Source: Nitratidesulfovibrio termitidis HI1 (GTDB lineage: Bacteria > Desulfobacterota > Desulfovibrionia > Desulfovibrionales > Desulfovibrionaceae). Taken from it: DNA of 64,000 bases. The notes beneath the pieces are model-generated. The model had not been told where the DNA came from, made no database searches, and was given only the letters and a program-made list of their open reading frames with translations. The position numbers and the translations under genes were made by a program. The stretch spans positions 1,424,250 through 1,488,249 of the forward strand of contig NZ_KI632512.1 of the NCBI RefSeq assembly GCF_000504305.1. Reading direction: 5' to 3'. Shown piece after piece: positions 57,124-64,000 of the stretch; positions within the stretch are counted from its first letter, which is position 1; every line of letters begins with the position of its first letter.

Positions 57124-57259
57124 CGCGACAATACGGAACGGGCGGGACGGGACAGGCGGAACGGGGCGGCGTCTTGCCACCCGCCTTCCGCGCAGCACAC
57201 CAGCCCATGACCGAGCCGGACGGGCGCAATACCGCACCGCCCGGCACCGGAGACACGCC

Positions 57260-57334
57260 ATGAAAGACCTTGCCCTGCTCATCACCGCCGCGCTGCTGCT
57301 GGAAATCACCGTGGCCACCCTGCTGATGCGCTGA
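57260..57334 (+). CDS. Candidate 24-residue membrane peptide
   Basis: MKDLALLITAALLLEITVAT plus LLMR, preceded by CCGGAG at a good distance. It is one hydrophobic helix with a short basic end. Small single-helix proteins often regulate membrane enzymes or transporters. No family known; too short for homology. Confidence 0.5.
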   Translation: MKDLALLITAALLLEITVATLLMR

Positions 57335-57724
57335 CCCGCATCGCCCCTTCCCTGCGCCTGCCCTCCTCTCCCCGAACCATGGGGATGGCGCCGGGACCTT
57401 CTCCATGCACGCGGGGCACGGCCATTTCGCCCCAGTGGCGGCAGCCTTGCCCTTGTCGCCCGCACCAGCCTACCTCTGCCCCCTCCATATCCGTCCCACC
57501 TCGCCGACGGCACATCGCCGTCGCGCTCTCCGCCCGTGCCCGCCATTCCAACCGCTCCAGATCCCCAACATCAGCTTCTTTACATTTCTTAACCAAATCA
57601 CGGGTTGAGCCGCGCCGGATGCGGACGATAGCATCTTCATGCACCGGCCCTGCGCGCCACGGGATGCGGCGGAGATCCGCACATGCCGACGCCCTTGGCG
57701 TGGCCGGGTATCCAGGAGATGAAA
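57335..57724. other. Intergenic region before the ZraP-like gene
   Basis: About 390 bp, C-rich at the left, with a less G+C-rich stretch at 57565-57600 (CAGCTTCTTTACATTTCTTAACC) that may include promoter elements. No clear -35/-10 pair and no gene. Confidence 0.45.
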
Positions 57725-58429
57725 ATGTTGCCAGCCACTGTCCGCACCGGAACCTGCGTGGCCCTGCTGCTGGCGGGCATGGCCCTTGCCGCCGTGACCG
57801 CCCGTGCCGTGGGGCCGTTGCACGCCGTCTTTAGACCCGACGCCCGACTTGACGCCGGGCACGACTACGGGCCCCCGCCCCCGCCGCCCCCGGCTTTCCT
57901 GAGCATGGGGCTTCCCCCGGCGCCGCCGCCCGCCTTCTCGGCAGGCGTTCCCTATGGCTCCCCGCCACCGCCAACGCCGCCCACGGCGGAACAGCGTTCG
58001 GTCATCCGGGACATCCGCGCCGCGTTCGCCGCACGCTTCGACGCCTTGCGCCAGGAACAATACGCCGCATGGGTTGCGCTGGAAGCCGCGCTTACCCGCG
58101 ACACACCCGACCCGGATGAAACCGCCCGCAACGCCAGCACCCTGCGAGACGTGACCGCAAAACAGCAGGATCTGGCCATTGAAATGCGTCAGCGCATCAT
58201 CCGGGAAACGGGCATCCGCACTCCGCTGCCCGGCCACCTGCCCCCGCCGCCGCCCGCGGGCATGGCGGGCAATGTCGCCCCTTCTGCGCACCGAGGTCCT
58301 GCCCCCGGCATGACACCGGACGGGACGCCCGCCCCCGGCGCCAGCCCTGATGCGGCCACAGACATCGGCGCGCCACCCACCGGGCCTCAGGGCGCACAGC
58401 CGCAGCATCCCGCCCCGCCACCGGCGTAA
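57725..58429 (+). CDS. ZraP/Spy-like periplasmic metal-stress protein
   Basis: A 234-residue exported protein. AGGAG is spaced 6 bases from the ATG at 57725; an ATG two codons earlier touches the ribosome site and is rejected. A signal sequence (VALLLAGMALAAVTARA) leads into a Pro-rich segment (PPPPPPPAF), then a helical core (about 90-165; AEQRSVIRDIRAAFAARFDALRQEQYAAW and DVTAKQQDLAIEMRQRI in pieces) that matches the CpxP/Spy/ZraP superfamily, and a Pro/Gly/Ala tail. Such proteins are envelope chaperones or zinc buffers under two-component control. The His/Met-rich metal site of classical ZraP is not obvious. Two hairpins follow. Confidence 0.7.
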   Translation: MLPATVRTGTCVALLLAGMALAAVTARAVGPLHAVFRPDARLDAGHDYGPPPPPPPAFLSMGLPPAPPPAFSAGVPYGSPPPPTPPTAEQRSVIRDIRAAFAARFDALRQEQYAAWVALEAALTRDTPDPDETARNASTLRDVTAKQQDLAIEMRQRIIRETGIRTPLPGHLPPPPPAGMAGNVAPSAHRGPAPGMTPDGTPAPGASPDAATDIGAPPTGPQGAQPQHPAPPPA

Positions 58430-58450
58430 GGCCCGGCAGACATTTGCCGT

Positions 58451-58530
58451 CCGGCACCCCGGCCCCACCGTGCGGGGCCAGTGCCGGATACGGCCAAGGC
58501 GCGGCGTTCCGGTGGTCGGAACGCCGCGCC
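58451..58530 (+). terminator. Two consecutive hairpins after the ZraP-like gene
   Basis: CCGGCACCCCGGCCCC/GGGGCCAGTGCCGG (58451-58488) and GGCGCGGCGTTCC/GGAACGCCGCGCC (58498-58530). The second is perfect. Confidence 0.65.
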
Positions 58531-58646
58531 CCATTCTCACGCGCCCCATTCTCACGCATCCGTCACCCGGCGCGATGCACCAGCGGCAGCACCCCGCCAC
58601 CCCATCCCACAGCGCTCACGTTTTTGTGATTTCAAAGCTTTTCCGC

Positions 58647-58675
58647 TTGCCTTCCCACCCGGTCCCGCCTATTCT
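58647..58675 (+). promoter_or_regulatory. Candidate promoter upstream of the permease leader
   Basis: TTGCCT, 17-bp spacer, TATTCT. Transcription from here would give a 400-490 nt RNA ending at the stacked terminators. Confidence 0.45.
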
Positions 58676-59054
58676 CGCTCCCATCCCGCCGAGTAGCGCT
58701 TCGCATGTTTGCAGCGCCGCTCTCGGAACAAGCCGCAGCCGCCCCACACCCCGCGCCGCACGACATGGCCCGGGCGCAAAGGATGGCGCGGCCCCATGGA
58801 AGACATGGCCACGCCATGTCCTGGCCCCCGACAGCGTACGCAGGTACCGCATGACCGCCAGCACCGAACACCGCCCCGCAACGCGGCCCACCATGGCCGC
58901 CGCGCCCAATGCCCCCCTTCGTCCGGCGCAGGACCCCGCCGACGCGGGCCGGGGATCGGTTTCGGCTTCCGTGGCCCTTTCCGCCCCGTGTGCCAAACGC
59001 ACCGTGACCGCTTCGTCCCGCCAGCCCCTGGCCGCCACTCCTGAAGTATTCCTG

Positions 59055-59084
59055 GCGCCCCGTTCCACCGGGGCGTTTTTTTAC
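59055..59084 (+). terminator. Intrinsic terminator 1 in the permease leader
   Basis: GCCCCG, TTCCA loop, CGGGGC, followed by seven T: a textbook Rho-independent signal on the plus strand. Confidence 0.85.
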
Positions 59085-59130
59085 TTCTATTACGTTTGCC
59101 GGGCAGCTTAGGCGGGCGTCTCGCATGGCA

Positions 59131-59168
59131 TGCATGGCCGGGCGCACCGCAGGTGCACCCGGCTTTTT
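59131..59168 (+). terminator. Intrinsic terminator 2 in the permease leader
   Basis: GCCGGGCGCACC, GCA loop, GGTGCACCCGGC and TTTTTT, only 50 bp after terminator 1. Confidence 0.8.
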
Positions 59169-59413
59169 TCATGCCGCGCGGCAGCCATGACCGTAACGCC
59201 ACGAAAGGAAAGGTACATGACCACAAGGATTCGGCCACAGCAGCCCGCACACCCCGCCAGCGGCAGGCGTCGCCCCATGGCCGCCGCAGGCACGGGACGC
59301 GGGACACCGCAGGCCGACCGGCCCGCAACGGCACGCCGCACCGGACATGTTCCGGCAATGCCGCTCCGCCGCCGGGACCGGTAGGAACATTTCACGAGGA
59401 GGTCCAGCACCCC

Positions 59414-60970
59414 ATGTATGCCCTGTCCGTTCTGCTTGCCTTCATGCCCGTCATCGCCATTTTCGTGCTGCTGCTCGTGTACCGGGTGGCGGCGGACACC
59501 GCCGGGTACATCGGCTGGGCAGTGGCCGCCGGCATCGCCTGGCTGTACTTCGATACCGCGCCCACGGTCATCCTGCTGTCCAGCGTGGCGGGCCTTGTGG
59601 CCTCGCTGCCCATTGCCCTGGTCATGTCCGCCAGCATCCTGCAGATCACCGTCATGCAGGAAACCGGGGCCGTGTCCCGCGTGGTGGCGCTGATGAAAAG
59701 CGTGGCCCCCGGCCAGCAGGCCGTGCAGATCATGCTGATCAACGTGGGCTTCGGCATCCTGCTCACCTCGCTGGGCGCGGTGACGGTGTCCATCCTGCCG
59801 CCCATCATGCTGGCGCTGGGCTATTCCACCTTCGCGGCCATCATCCTGCCCGCGCTGGGCTACGACGCGCTGTGCACCTACGCCCTGCTGGGCATCCCCG
59901 CCGTGGTCTACGCCAACTTCGTGGGCCTGCCGGTGACCGAGGTGGGCGGCTACTTCGCCCGGTTCATGCCCGCCATCTCCACCTGCATCGCCCTCGGCAT
60001 GCTGTACCTTACCGGCGGCATGAAGATGGTGCGCGAAGGCATCGTGCCCGCGCTCATCGCGGGCGTCACCGCCGGCGTGGTGGCCATCTTCATGGCCAGG
60101 CTGGGCCTTGTGACCATTACCGGCATTGCCGCGGGCCTTACCGTCATCGTGGCGCTGATGCTGTACATCCGCCTGACGGGCCGCCCCCTGCGCGACCGCA
60201 CCCTGCTGAACGAGGCCGATCTGGCCGCCGAGCGTCGGCATTCGCTGGCCGCCGCCTGCTCGCCGTGGATCATCCTGACCGTGGTCTCGCTGATTCTCAA
60301 TGCGCCGTTCCTGCCGTTCTTCGACCTGACGTTCAAGCAGTGGTCCATGCCGCTGGAGATCATCCCCAAGTCGCCGGAGCGGCTGCGCATCTTCTGGCAG
60401 GCCTACTTCTGGGTGCTGGTATGCACGGCGGCGGCGCTGCCCTTCCTGAAGGCCACGCGCCAGCAGGTGACCACATCGCTGGTCAAGGCGGGCAAGCGCG
60501 CCGGGCGACCGTTCATGTCGGCGTCGGTGTTCTTCGCCATCGCCTACGTCATGAACCATTCCGGCAAGGGGGCAGACTGGACCCTGGCCCAGCCACTGCA
60601 CAACATGGTCTACGTCATGGCCGACGCCTCGGCCATGCTGTTCGGCAAGATGTACCCCTTCGTGGCGCCCTACCTGGGCCTGCTGGGCGGGTTCATCAGC
60701 GGCTCGGAATCGTCGTCCATCGCCATGCTGACCAAGCTGCACCTGTCCACCGCCGAAAAGATCGGCGCGTCGGGGCTGGTCATCGCGGCGGCCAGCGGCA
60801 TCGGCGGCGGGCTGGCCAGCGTCATTTCGCCCGCCAAGCTGCAGAACGCGGCGGCCAGCATCGACCGCATCCGCGAGGCGTCGCAGGCCATCCGGCCCGC
60901 GTTCGTCATCTCGGTGCTGATCACCACGGTGTGCGCGGTCATGACCCTGTTCTGGGCATTTCCGAGCTAG
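59414..60970 (+). CDS. L-lactate permease family transporter
   Basis: A 518-residue polytopic membrane protein with 12 or more hydrophobic segments. LctP family marks: ALGYSTFAAIILPALGYDALC, the motif region VTEVGGYFARFMP, and GGFISGSESSSIAMLTKLHL near the C-terminus, followed by AASGIGGGLASVISPAKLQNAA, which match the conserved end of lactate/glycolate permeases. GAGGAGG lies 11 bases before the ATG. Desulfovibrio oxidises lactate as its main electron donor, so lactate uptake is likely; other 2-hydroxy acids are possible. It is preceded by two stacked terminators and followed by its own. Confidence 0.9.
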   Translation: MYALSVLLAFMPVIAIFVLLLVYRVAADTAGYIGWAVAAGIAWLYFDTAPTVILLSSVAGLVASLPIALVMSASILQITVMQETGAVSRVVALMKSVAPGQQAVQIMLINVGFGILLTSLGAVTVSILPPIMLALGYSTFAAIILPALGYDALCTYALLGIPAVVYANFVGLPVTEVGGYFARFMPAISTCIALGMLYLTGGMKMVREGIVPALIAGVTAGVVAIFMARLGLVTITGIAAGLTVIVALMLYIRLTGRPLRDRTLLNEADLAAERRHSLAAACSPWIILTVVSLILNAPFLPFFDLTFKQWSMPLEIIPKSPERLRIFWQAYFWVLVCTAAALPFLKATRQQVTTSLVKAGKRAGRPFMSASVFFAIAYVMNHSGKGADWTLAQPLHNMVYVMADASAMLFGKMYPFVAPYLGLLGGFISGSESSSIAMLTKLHLSTAEKIGASGLVIAAASGIGGGLASVISPAKLQNAAASIDRIREASQAIRPAFVISVLITTVCAVMTLFWAFPS

Positions 60971-60991
60971 TCGCCCGCAAAGGCAACGACA

Positions 60992-61021
60992 AAGGCCGGG
61001 AGCGTTCGCGCTCCCGGCCTT
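60992..61021. terminator. Terminator between permease and TauE-like gene
   Basis: AAGGCCGGGAGCG, TTCG tetraloop, CGCTCCCGGCCTT between convergent genes. Confidence 0.88.
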
Positions 61022-61060
61022 CCTTGTTGCCGCCCCGGCGGCGGGCGGACAAAACCATGG

Positions 61061-61972
61061 CTACCCCAGCCCCGCCACGCGCCACAACAGTCCCGCTCCG
61101 GACACGGCGAACAGCCCCAGCAGCACCTTGCGGAAGGCGGCCTCGTCCAGGCGTCCGAAGCACAGGTGCCCCCCGTACAGTCCTGCCGCCAGCGCGGGCA
61201 GCCCGGCGCAGAACAGCAGCAGCACCCGCCCGGTGATCTCGCCATGCAGCCCCTGCGCCCCCACGATGCCCACCCCGGCCAGCAGGAAATACCCGGCCAG
61301 GGTAGCCTTCAGCGCGTGACGGCCCCAGCCCTGGCGCATGGCCCAGGCCACCACGGGCGGGCCGTTGATGCCCACCGCCGCGCCCAGCGCACCGCTGACC
61401 AGCCCCACCGCCACGGTGACGGCATGGCGCAACGGCCTGCCCGCCACATGTGCGGATGGGGCTGGGGCGCTCCCGCCGTCAGCTGCCGACGCGGTGCGGG
61501 CCGCGAATACGGTGAAGGCCAACACCATGGCCCCCAGCAGGCCTTCCAGCCACGCCTCCGGCGCCACGGACAGCAGCCTGCCCCCCACGGCCATGCCCGG
61601 CAGCGAGGTGAGCAGCAAAGCCATCAGCGGTCCACGCCGCACATGTTCGAACATGCGCCCCACCAACGCCACGTTGATGGCCAGCGCCATCAGGCAGCCC
61701 AGCGGCACGGCCACCCGCATGCCCAGCACGGCCACCAGCAGGGGCAGGGCAATGACCGTGGAACCGAACCCGGCAAAGCCCTGGGTGAACCCGGCGGCCA
61801 TCGCCGCAGCGCTTACCGCGCCCAAGGTGCGCATGTCGCGCAGGCCCTGCAGGTCAGGCATGTCAGACAGTCCGTGCAGTCCGTGCAGATCGGGCAGCGC
61901 GGGAAAGGTGGCTTGCAGTGTGGCGGTCAGACCGCCCGCAAGGGATGCGGCCTGCGCGAGCATGTCGGTCAT
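61061..61972 (-). CDS. TSUP family transporter (TauE/SafE type)
   Basis: A 303-residue inner-membrane protein with about eight helices. Family repeats: GFTQGFAGFGSTVIALPLLV in the first half and VSGALGAAVGINGPPVVAWA in the second, the two inverted TauE/SafE modules. These carriers export sulfite, sulfoacetate or other small organic anions. The ATG overlaps the stop of the CMD-family gene (ATGA), so both are translationally coupled. An N-terminal extension with LPDLHGLHGLSDMPDLQGL (about residues 25-45) is repeat-like. Likely controlled by the divergent LysR gene. Confidence 0.9.
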   Translation of the reverse strand: MTDMLAQAASLAGGLTATLQATFPALPDLHGLHGLSDMPDLQGLRDMRTLGAVSAAAMAAGFTQGFAGFGSTVIALPLLVAVLGMRVAVPLGCLMALAINVALVGRMFEHVRRGPLMALLLTSLPGMAVGGRLLSVAPEAWLEGLLGAMVLAFTVFAARTASAADGGSAPAPSAHVAGRPLRHAVTVAVGLVSGALGAAVGINGPPVVAWAMRQGWGRHALKATLAGYFLLAGVGIVGAQGLHGEITGRVLLLFCAGLPALAAGLYGGHLCFGRLDEAAFRKVLLGLFAVSGAGLLWRVAGLG

Positions 61973-62433
61973 GCCGCGCCCTCGCCGCCGGATGCGGGTT
62001 GCCCGGCGCCCATGGCCGCGGCATCGGACGCGCCAGTCACGGCGCCCCCCCGACGCGCAGCGATGTCCGCCTTCACCCGCTCCGGCCATTGCGCCCCGAA
62101 CAGATCGTCCATGACCTCCAGCGCGAAACGGGCCGACACGGTGGCCGGACCTCCGCCCATCTCGATGCCCACTTCCACCGCTTCCAGCATCTCGGCAGGG
62201 TCAGCGCCGGCGGCAGCCGCCTGTTCGATGTGCCACTGCATGCACGAGCGGCAATCCAGAACCACGGAAATTCCCACGGCAATCAGTTCCTTGTGGCGTT
62301 TCGTCAGCGCGCCGTCCGCATAGGCGGCCCGCTCCATGTCCAGAAAGGCGGCGTACACGGGCGCGCCCGATGCCGCAAGCCGCGCATGGGCGCGTTTGCG
62401 CTGCACGGTCAGCGCGCGCAGTTGGTCGTTCAT
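61969..62433 (-). CDS. Carboxymuconolactone decarboxylase/AhpD-like protein
   Basis: A 154-residue protein with AAGGAG before its ATG. The CMD core has KRHKELIAVGISVVLDCRSC, then MQWHIEQAAAAGADPAEMLEA: the C-x2-C...H set is that of AhpD-like disulfide reductases, rather than a true decarboxylase. The C-terminal 30 residues are Ala/Gly-rich. It is first in an operon with the TSUP transporter and divergent from a LysR regulator. The coupling hints at redox handling of a compound that the transporter moves. Confidence 0.88.
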   Translation of the reverse strand: MNDQLRALTVQRKRAHARLAASGAPVYAAFLDMERAAYADGALTKRHKELIAVGISVVLDCRSCMQWHIEQAAAAGADPAEMLEAVEVGIEMGGGPATVSARFALEVMDDLFGAQWPERVKADIAARRGGAVTGASDAAAMGAGQPASGGEGAA

Positions 62434-62532
62434 GGCATGCTCCTTCAATTCGAATTCACCGAACACCAAGAGGCAGGCAAAGCCCCTTGCCAGTATTGAT
62501 ACGCCGTGCCACGATGCAGGACAAACGAATCG

Positions 62533-62553
62533 TCATGAAGCTTCGGTTCATGA
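62533..62553. promoter_or_regulatory. Candidate LysR operator: TCATGA-N9-TCATGA
   Basis: Two identical palindromic hexamers 15 bp apart, on a 171-bp divergent spacer between the CMD and LysR genes, where a LysR regulator would be expected to bind. No consensus for this protein is known. Confidence 0.45.
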
Positions 62554-62605
62554 AAATCGAACGGCATGTGCACGAGGACTGTGCGCACAATCAAAGGGAC
62601 ACCTC

Positions 62606-63634
62606 GTGGACATCCGCCACCTGAAGACCTTTCTGGCCGTGGCCGCCGGGCTCTCGTTCCGCAAGGCGGCGGAGTCGCTGCACTACGCCCCTTCCACCGT
62701 CACCGCGCAGATTCGTGCGCTGGAAGAGGATCTGGGCGCGCCGCTGTTCGAACGGACGGGCCGCCGGGTGCTGCTCACCGACCAGGGGCGGCGGCTGCTG
62801 CCCCGCGCCCGGCGCATCGCCGAAATGGCCGATGACACCCGCCGCGCCGTTACCCACGACGCCGATTCCGGCGAGCTTTCCGTACGCATGTCGCAAAGCC
62901 TCGGCATGCTCTGCCTGCCGGAGGCGTTGCGCCGCTTCCGCGCGCGCTTTCCGGCCACGCGGGTGCGCGTGGCCACGGCCTCGCGCCACGGCCTGGCGGC
63001 AGACCTGCGCCACGGCGAGGTGGATCTGGCCCTGCTGCTGGGCCGCCCCTTTGCCGCCGATGGCGTGGACATGGAAACCCTGCGCCGGGAACCGCTGGTG
63101 TGCATCGCAGCGCCCGGATCGCCCCTTGCCGCGCTGGACCGGGTGACGCCCGCCGACCTGGACGGCCAGCCGCTGGTGCTCACCCGGCACGTATGGAGCC
63201 TGCGCCCCGCCATCGAACAGGCCCTGGTCGCCGCCCACGTGCAGCCGGGATCCGTGCTGGAATGCTCCAGCATCGTCATCGTCAAACGATGCGTGGCGGC
63301 GGGGCTGGGCGTGGCCGTGGTGCCGCTGTGCGCCGTGCGCGACGAGGTGGACCGGGGCGAACTGCGCGCGCTGGACGCTGCCGGGCTGGCAGATACGGCA
63401 TTGGCAGATACGACATGGACGGATACGACACGGGCGGATGTGTCCCCAACGGATGTGTCCCCAACAGATGCGGCCCAGGCGGATGCGGACGTGGCGGATG
63501 CGGCCCAGGCGGCTATCCCCGGCACGCGCGCCACCCTGACCGTCCCGGTGCTGCTGGCCCTGCCATCCCGGCGGCAGGTGCCCGCCGCTGCCGCCTTTTT
63601 TGCCGGGATCCTGCGCGACCTGTTCCGGCCCTGA
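62606..63634 (+). CDS. LysR family transcriptional regulator
   Basis: A 342-residue regulator starting at GTG (AAAGGGAC upstream). The N-terminal winged helix is MDIRHLKTFLAVAAGLSFRK then AAESLHYAPSTVTAQIRALE. The effector domain (about 90-335) has LSVRMSQSLGMLCLPEALRR and VDLALLLGRPF. Between RALDAAGLADTA and ATLTVPVLLAL (about 258-307) there is a repeat-encoded insertion of some 45 Asp/Thr/Ala-rich residues (ADTTWTDTTRADVSPTDVSP) not normal for LysR proteins; it lies late in the effector domain and may be a surface loop. It is divergent from the CMD-TSUP operon, which it probably controls. Confidence 0.92.
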   Translation: MDIRHLKTFLAVAAGLSFRKAAESLHYAPSTVTAQIRALEEDLGAPLFERTGRRVLLTDQGRRLLPRARRIAEMADDTRRAVTHDADSGELSVRMSQSLGMLCLPEALRRFRARFPATRVRVATASRHGLAADLRHGEVDLALLLGRPFAADGVDMETLRREPLVCIAAPGSPLAALDRVTPADLDGQPLVLTRHVWSLRPAIEQALVAAHVQPGSVLECSSIVIVKRCVAAGLGVAVVPLCAVRDEVDRGELRALDAAGLADTALADTTWTDTTRADVSPTDVSPTDAAQADADVADAAQAAIPGTRATLTVPVLLALPSRRQVPAAAAFFAGILRDLFRP

Positions 63635-63685
63635 CCACCCACCTGACCGCCCGCCTGACCGCCCACCTGACCGCCCGCCTGACCT
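63631..63685. repeat. 12-bp tandem repeat, unit CTGACCGCCCGC
   Basis: Four or five units with one-base variation, beginning in the stop codon region of the LysR gene. Confidence 0.85.
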
Positions 63686-63777
63686 GCCCGATCCACACAT
63701 TGTCCGGCGCATCTGGTGGCACCCCCGACAGTACCCCGGCGACGCACCCGCCGCCTCCTCCTCCCTGCACCACGCGG

Positions 63778-63810
63778 AAAGGGCGGAACGGGATGTCCGT
63801 TCCGCCCTTG
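63778..63810. terminator. Bidirectional terminator
   Basis: AAGGGCGGAACGG, 4-base loop, CCGTTCCGCCCTT between the convergent LysR and cytochrome genes. Confidence 0.85.
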
Positions 63811-63856
63811 TTCGTCTTGCTCCGTTCCGCAGCCGTCGACCTCCTGCCGCCAGCGG

Positions 63857-64000
63857 CTACTTGGCCACGGCAACGCCGGTCAGCGGCTTGCCCTTGTATT
63901 CGCCGGTCAGCGTGCGCAGAAAGGCCACGATGAGCGCGCGGTCGCCTTCGGGAATGGGCATGCCGGACAGGTAGGTGCCCATGATGCGCACGGCGTCGTC
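63857..64000 (-). CDS. Cytochrome c peroxidase-like protein, C-terminus (partial)
   Basis: The last 47 codons of a minus-strand gene that runs off the right edge. It reads DDAVRIMGTYLSGMPIPEGD, then RALIVAFLRTLTGEYKGKPL and a short tail. The pattern (A-V-x-x-M-G, then I-V-A-F-L-x-T-L-T-G-E) is the closing helix of the second c-type haem domain in di-haem cytochrome c peroxidases of the MauG/CcpA group, which reduce peroxide in the periplasm. The haem-binding C-x-x-C-H sites are outside the window, so the call rests on this tail only. Confidence 0.65.
   Translation of the reverse strand, partial: DDAVRIMGTYLSGMPIPEGDRALIVAFLRTLTGEYKGKPLTGVAVAK

Larger units (their letters stand above)
58430..59413. 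other. Long leader region upstream of lactate permease
   Basis: About 980 bp without a credible gene. It contains two hairpins after the ZraP-like gene (58451-58530), a direct repeat CCCCATTCTCACGCG (58530-58560), a promoter-like TTGCCT-17-TATTCT (58647-58675), an internal hairpin GACATGG..CCATGTC (58804-58825), and two stacked terminators (59055-59084, 59131-59168). Open frames across it run through the terminators and are low-complexity. Confidence 0.6.

Noticed and set aside
58350-59111. Frame across the permease leader
   Set aside because: Runs through hairpins and a textbook terminator and is Ala/Pro/Arg-rich; more likely leader RNA.

Overview
The window is about 64 kb of very G+C-rich bacterial DNA. 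It looks like a Desulfovibrionaceae genome of the Desulfovibrio/Nitratidesulfovibrio vulgaris type. The evidence is a flavodoxin that closely resembles the classical D. vulgaris protein (FMN residues W60 and Y98 at the same positions), a lactate-permease-family carrier, an anaerobic glycerol-3-phosphate-dehydrogenase-like flavoprotein paired with a fumarate-reductase-type iron-sulfur protein, several large PAS/Cache kinases and a methyl-accepting chemotaxis protein. No rRNA, tRNA or CRISPR array was seen. Both ends cut genes: a glycosyltransferase on the left and a cytochrome c peroxidase-like protein on the right.

Layout. 0-10.5 kb: glycosyltransferase C-terminus, an EmrAB-type efflux pair, a periplasmic solute-binding protein, a Cache-HAMP-PAS-PAS histidine kinase, and a three-gene PA2779/PA2778-like cassette. 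11-13.6 kb: a lone phage-type large terminase with a small companion. 13.8-20 kb: a DUF3298-type periplasmic protein, a cation antiporter behind a yybP-ykoY (Mn2+) riboswitch, a TSCPD protein, two paralogous lipoproteins, a thioesterase and an AlaX-like editing protein. 20-28 kb: htpG, a chemoreceptor and a KefB-like antiporter. 28-31 kb: a lower-G+C island in which an intact IS1595-family element lies between two paralogous genes of unknown function. 32-39 kb: a D,D-carboxypeptidase with a Lys/Ala tail, the queuosine precursor genes queD, queE and queC, the glpA-like/frdB-like pair and a YbaK protein. 39-43.6 kb: a LuxR-type regulator with a degenerate receiver, a CII-like phage regulator, a REC-REC-kinase and an RluA-like protein. 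43.8-51.4 kb: a long minus-strand chain yicC-remA-gmk-pyrF-TPR-HDOD-recJ-DUF2062. 51.6-64 kb: a hybrid PAS kinase, a DedA protein, a flavodoxin under a Fur-box promoter with two tiny ORFs, a ZraP-like protein, a lactate permease behind stacked terminators, and a TauE/CMD pair divergent from a LysR regulator.

Three layers of non-coding structure stand out. (1) Well-formed regulatory elements: the Mn2+ riboswitch with its own promoter and attenuator, and a Fur box inside the flavodoxin promoter. (2) Large nested imperfect inverted repeats at gene ends (18.7, 25.4 and 46.4 kb); two of them share a palindromic core. (3) At least ten unrelated 9-18 bp tandem arrays in intergenic DNA and in protein linkers or termini. 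The most novel-looking protein material is the paralogous pair flanking the IS element, the orphan terminase with a low-complexity insertion, and the pseudo-receiver LuxR regulator. All calls were made by reading the sequence; no database search was run.
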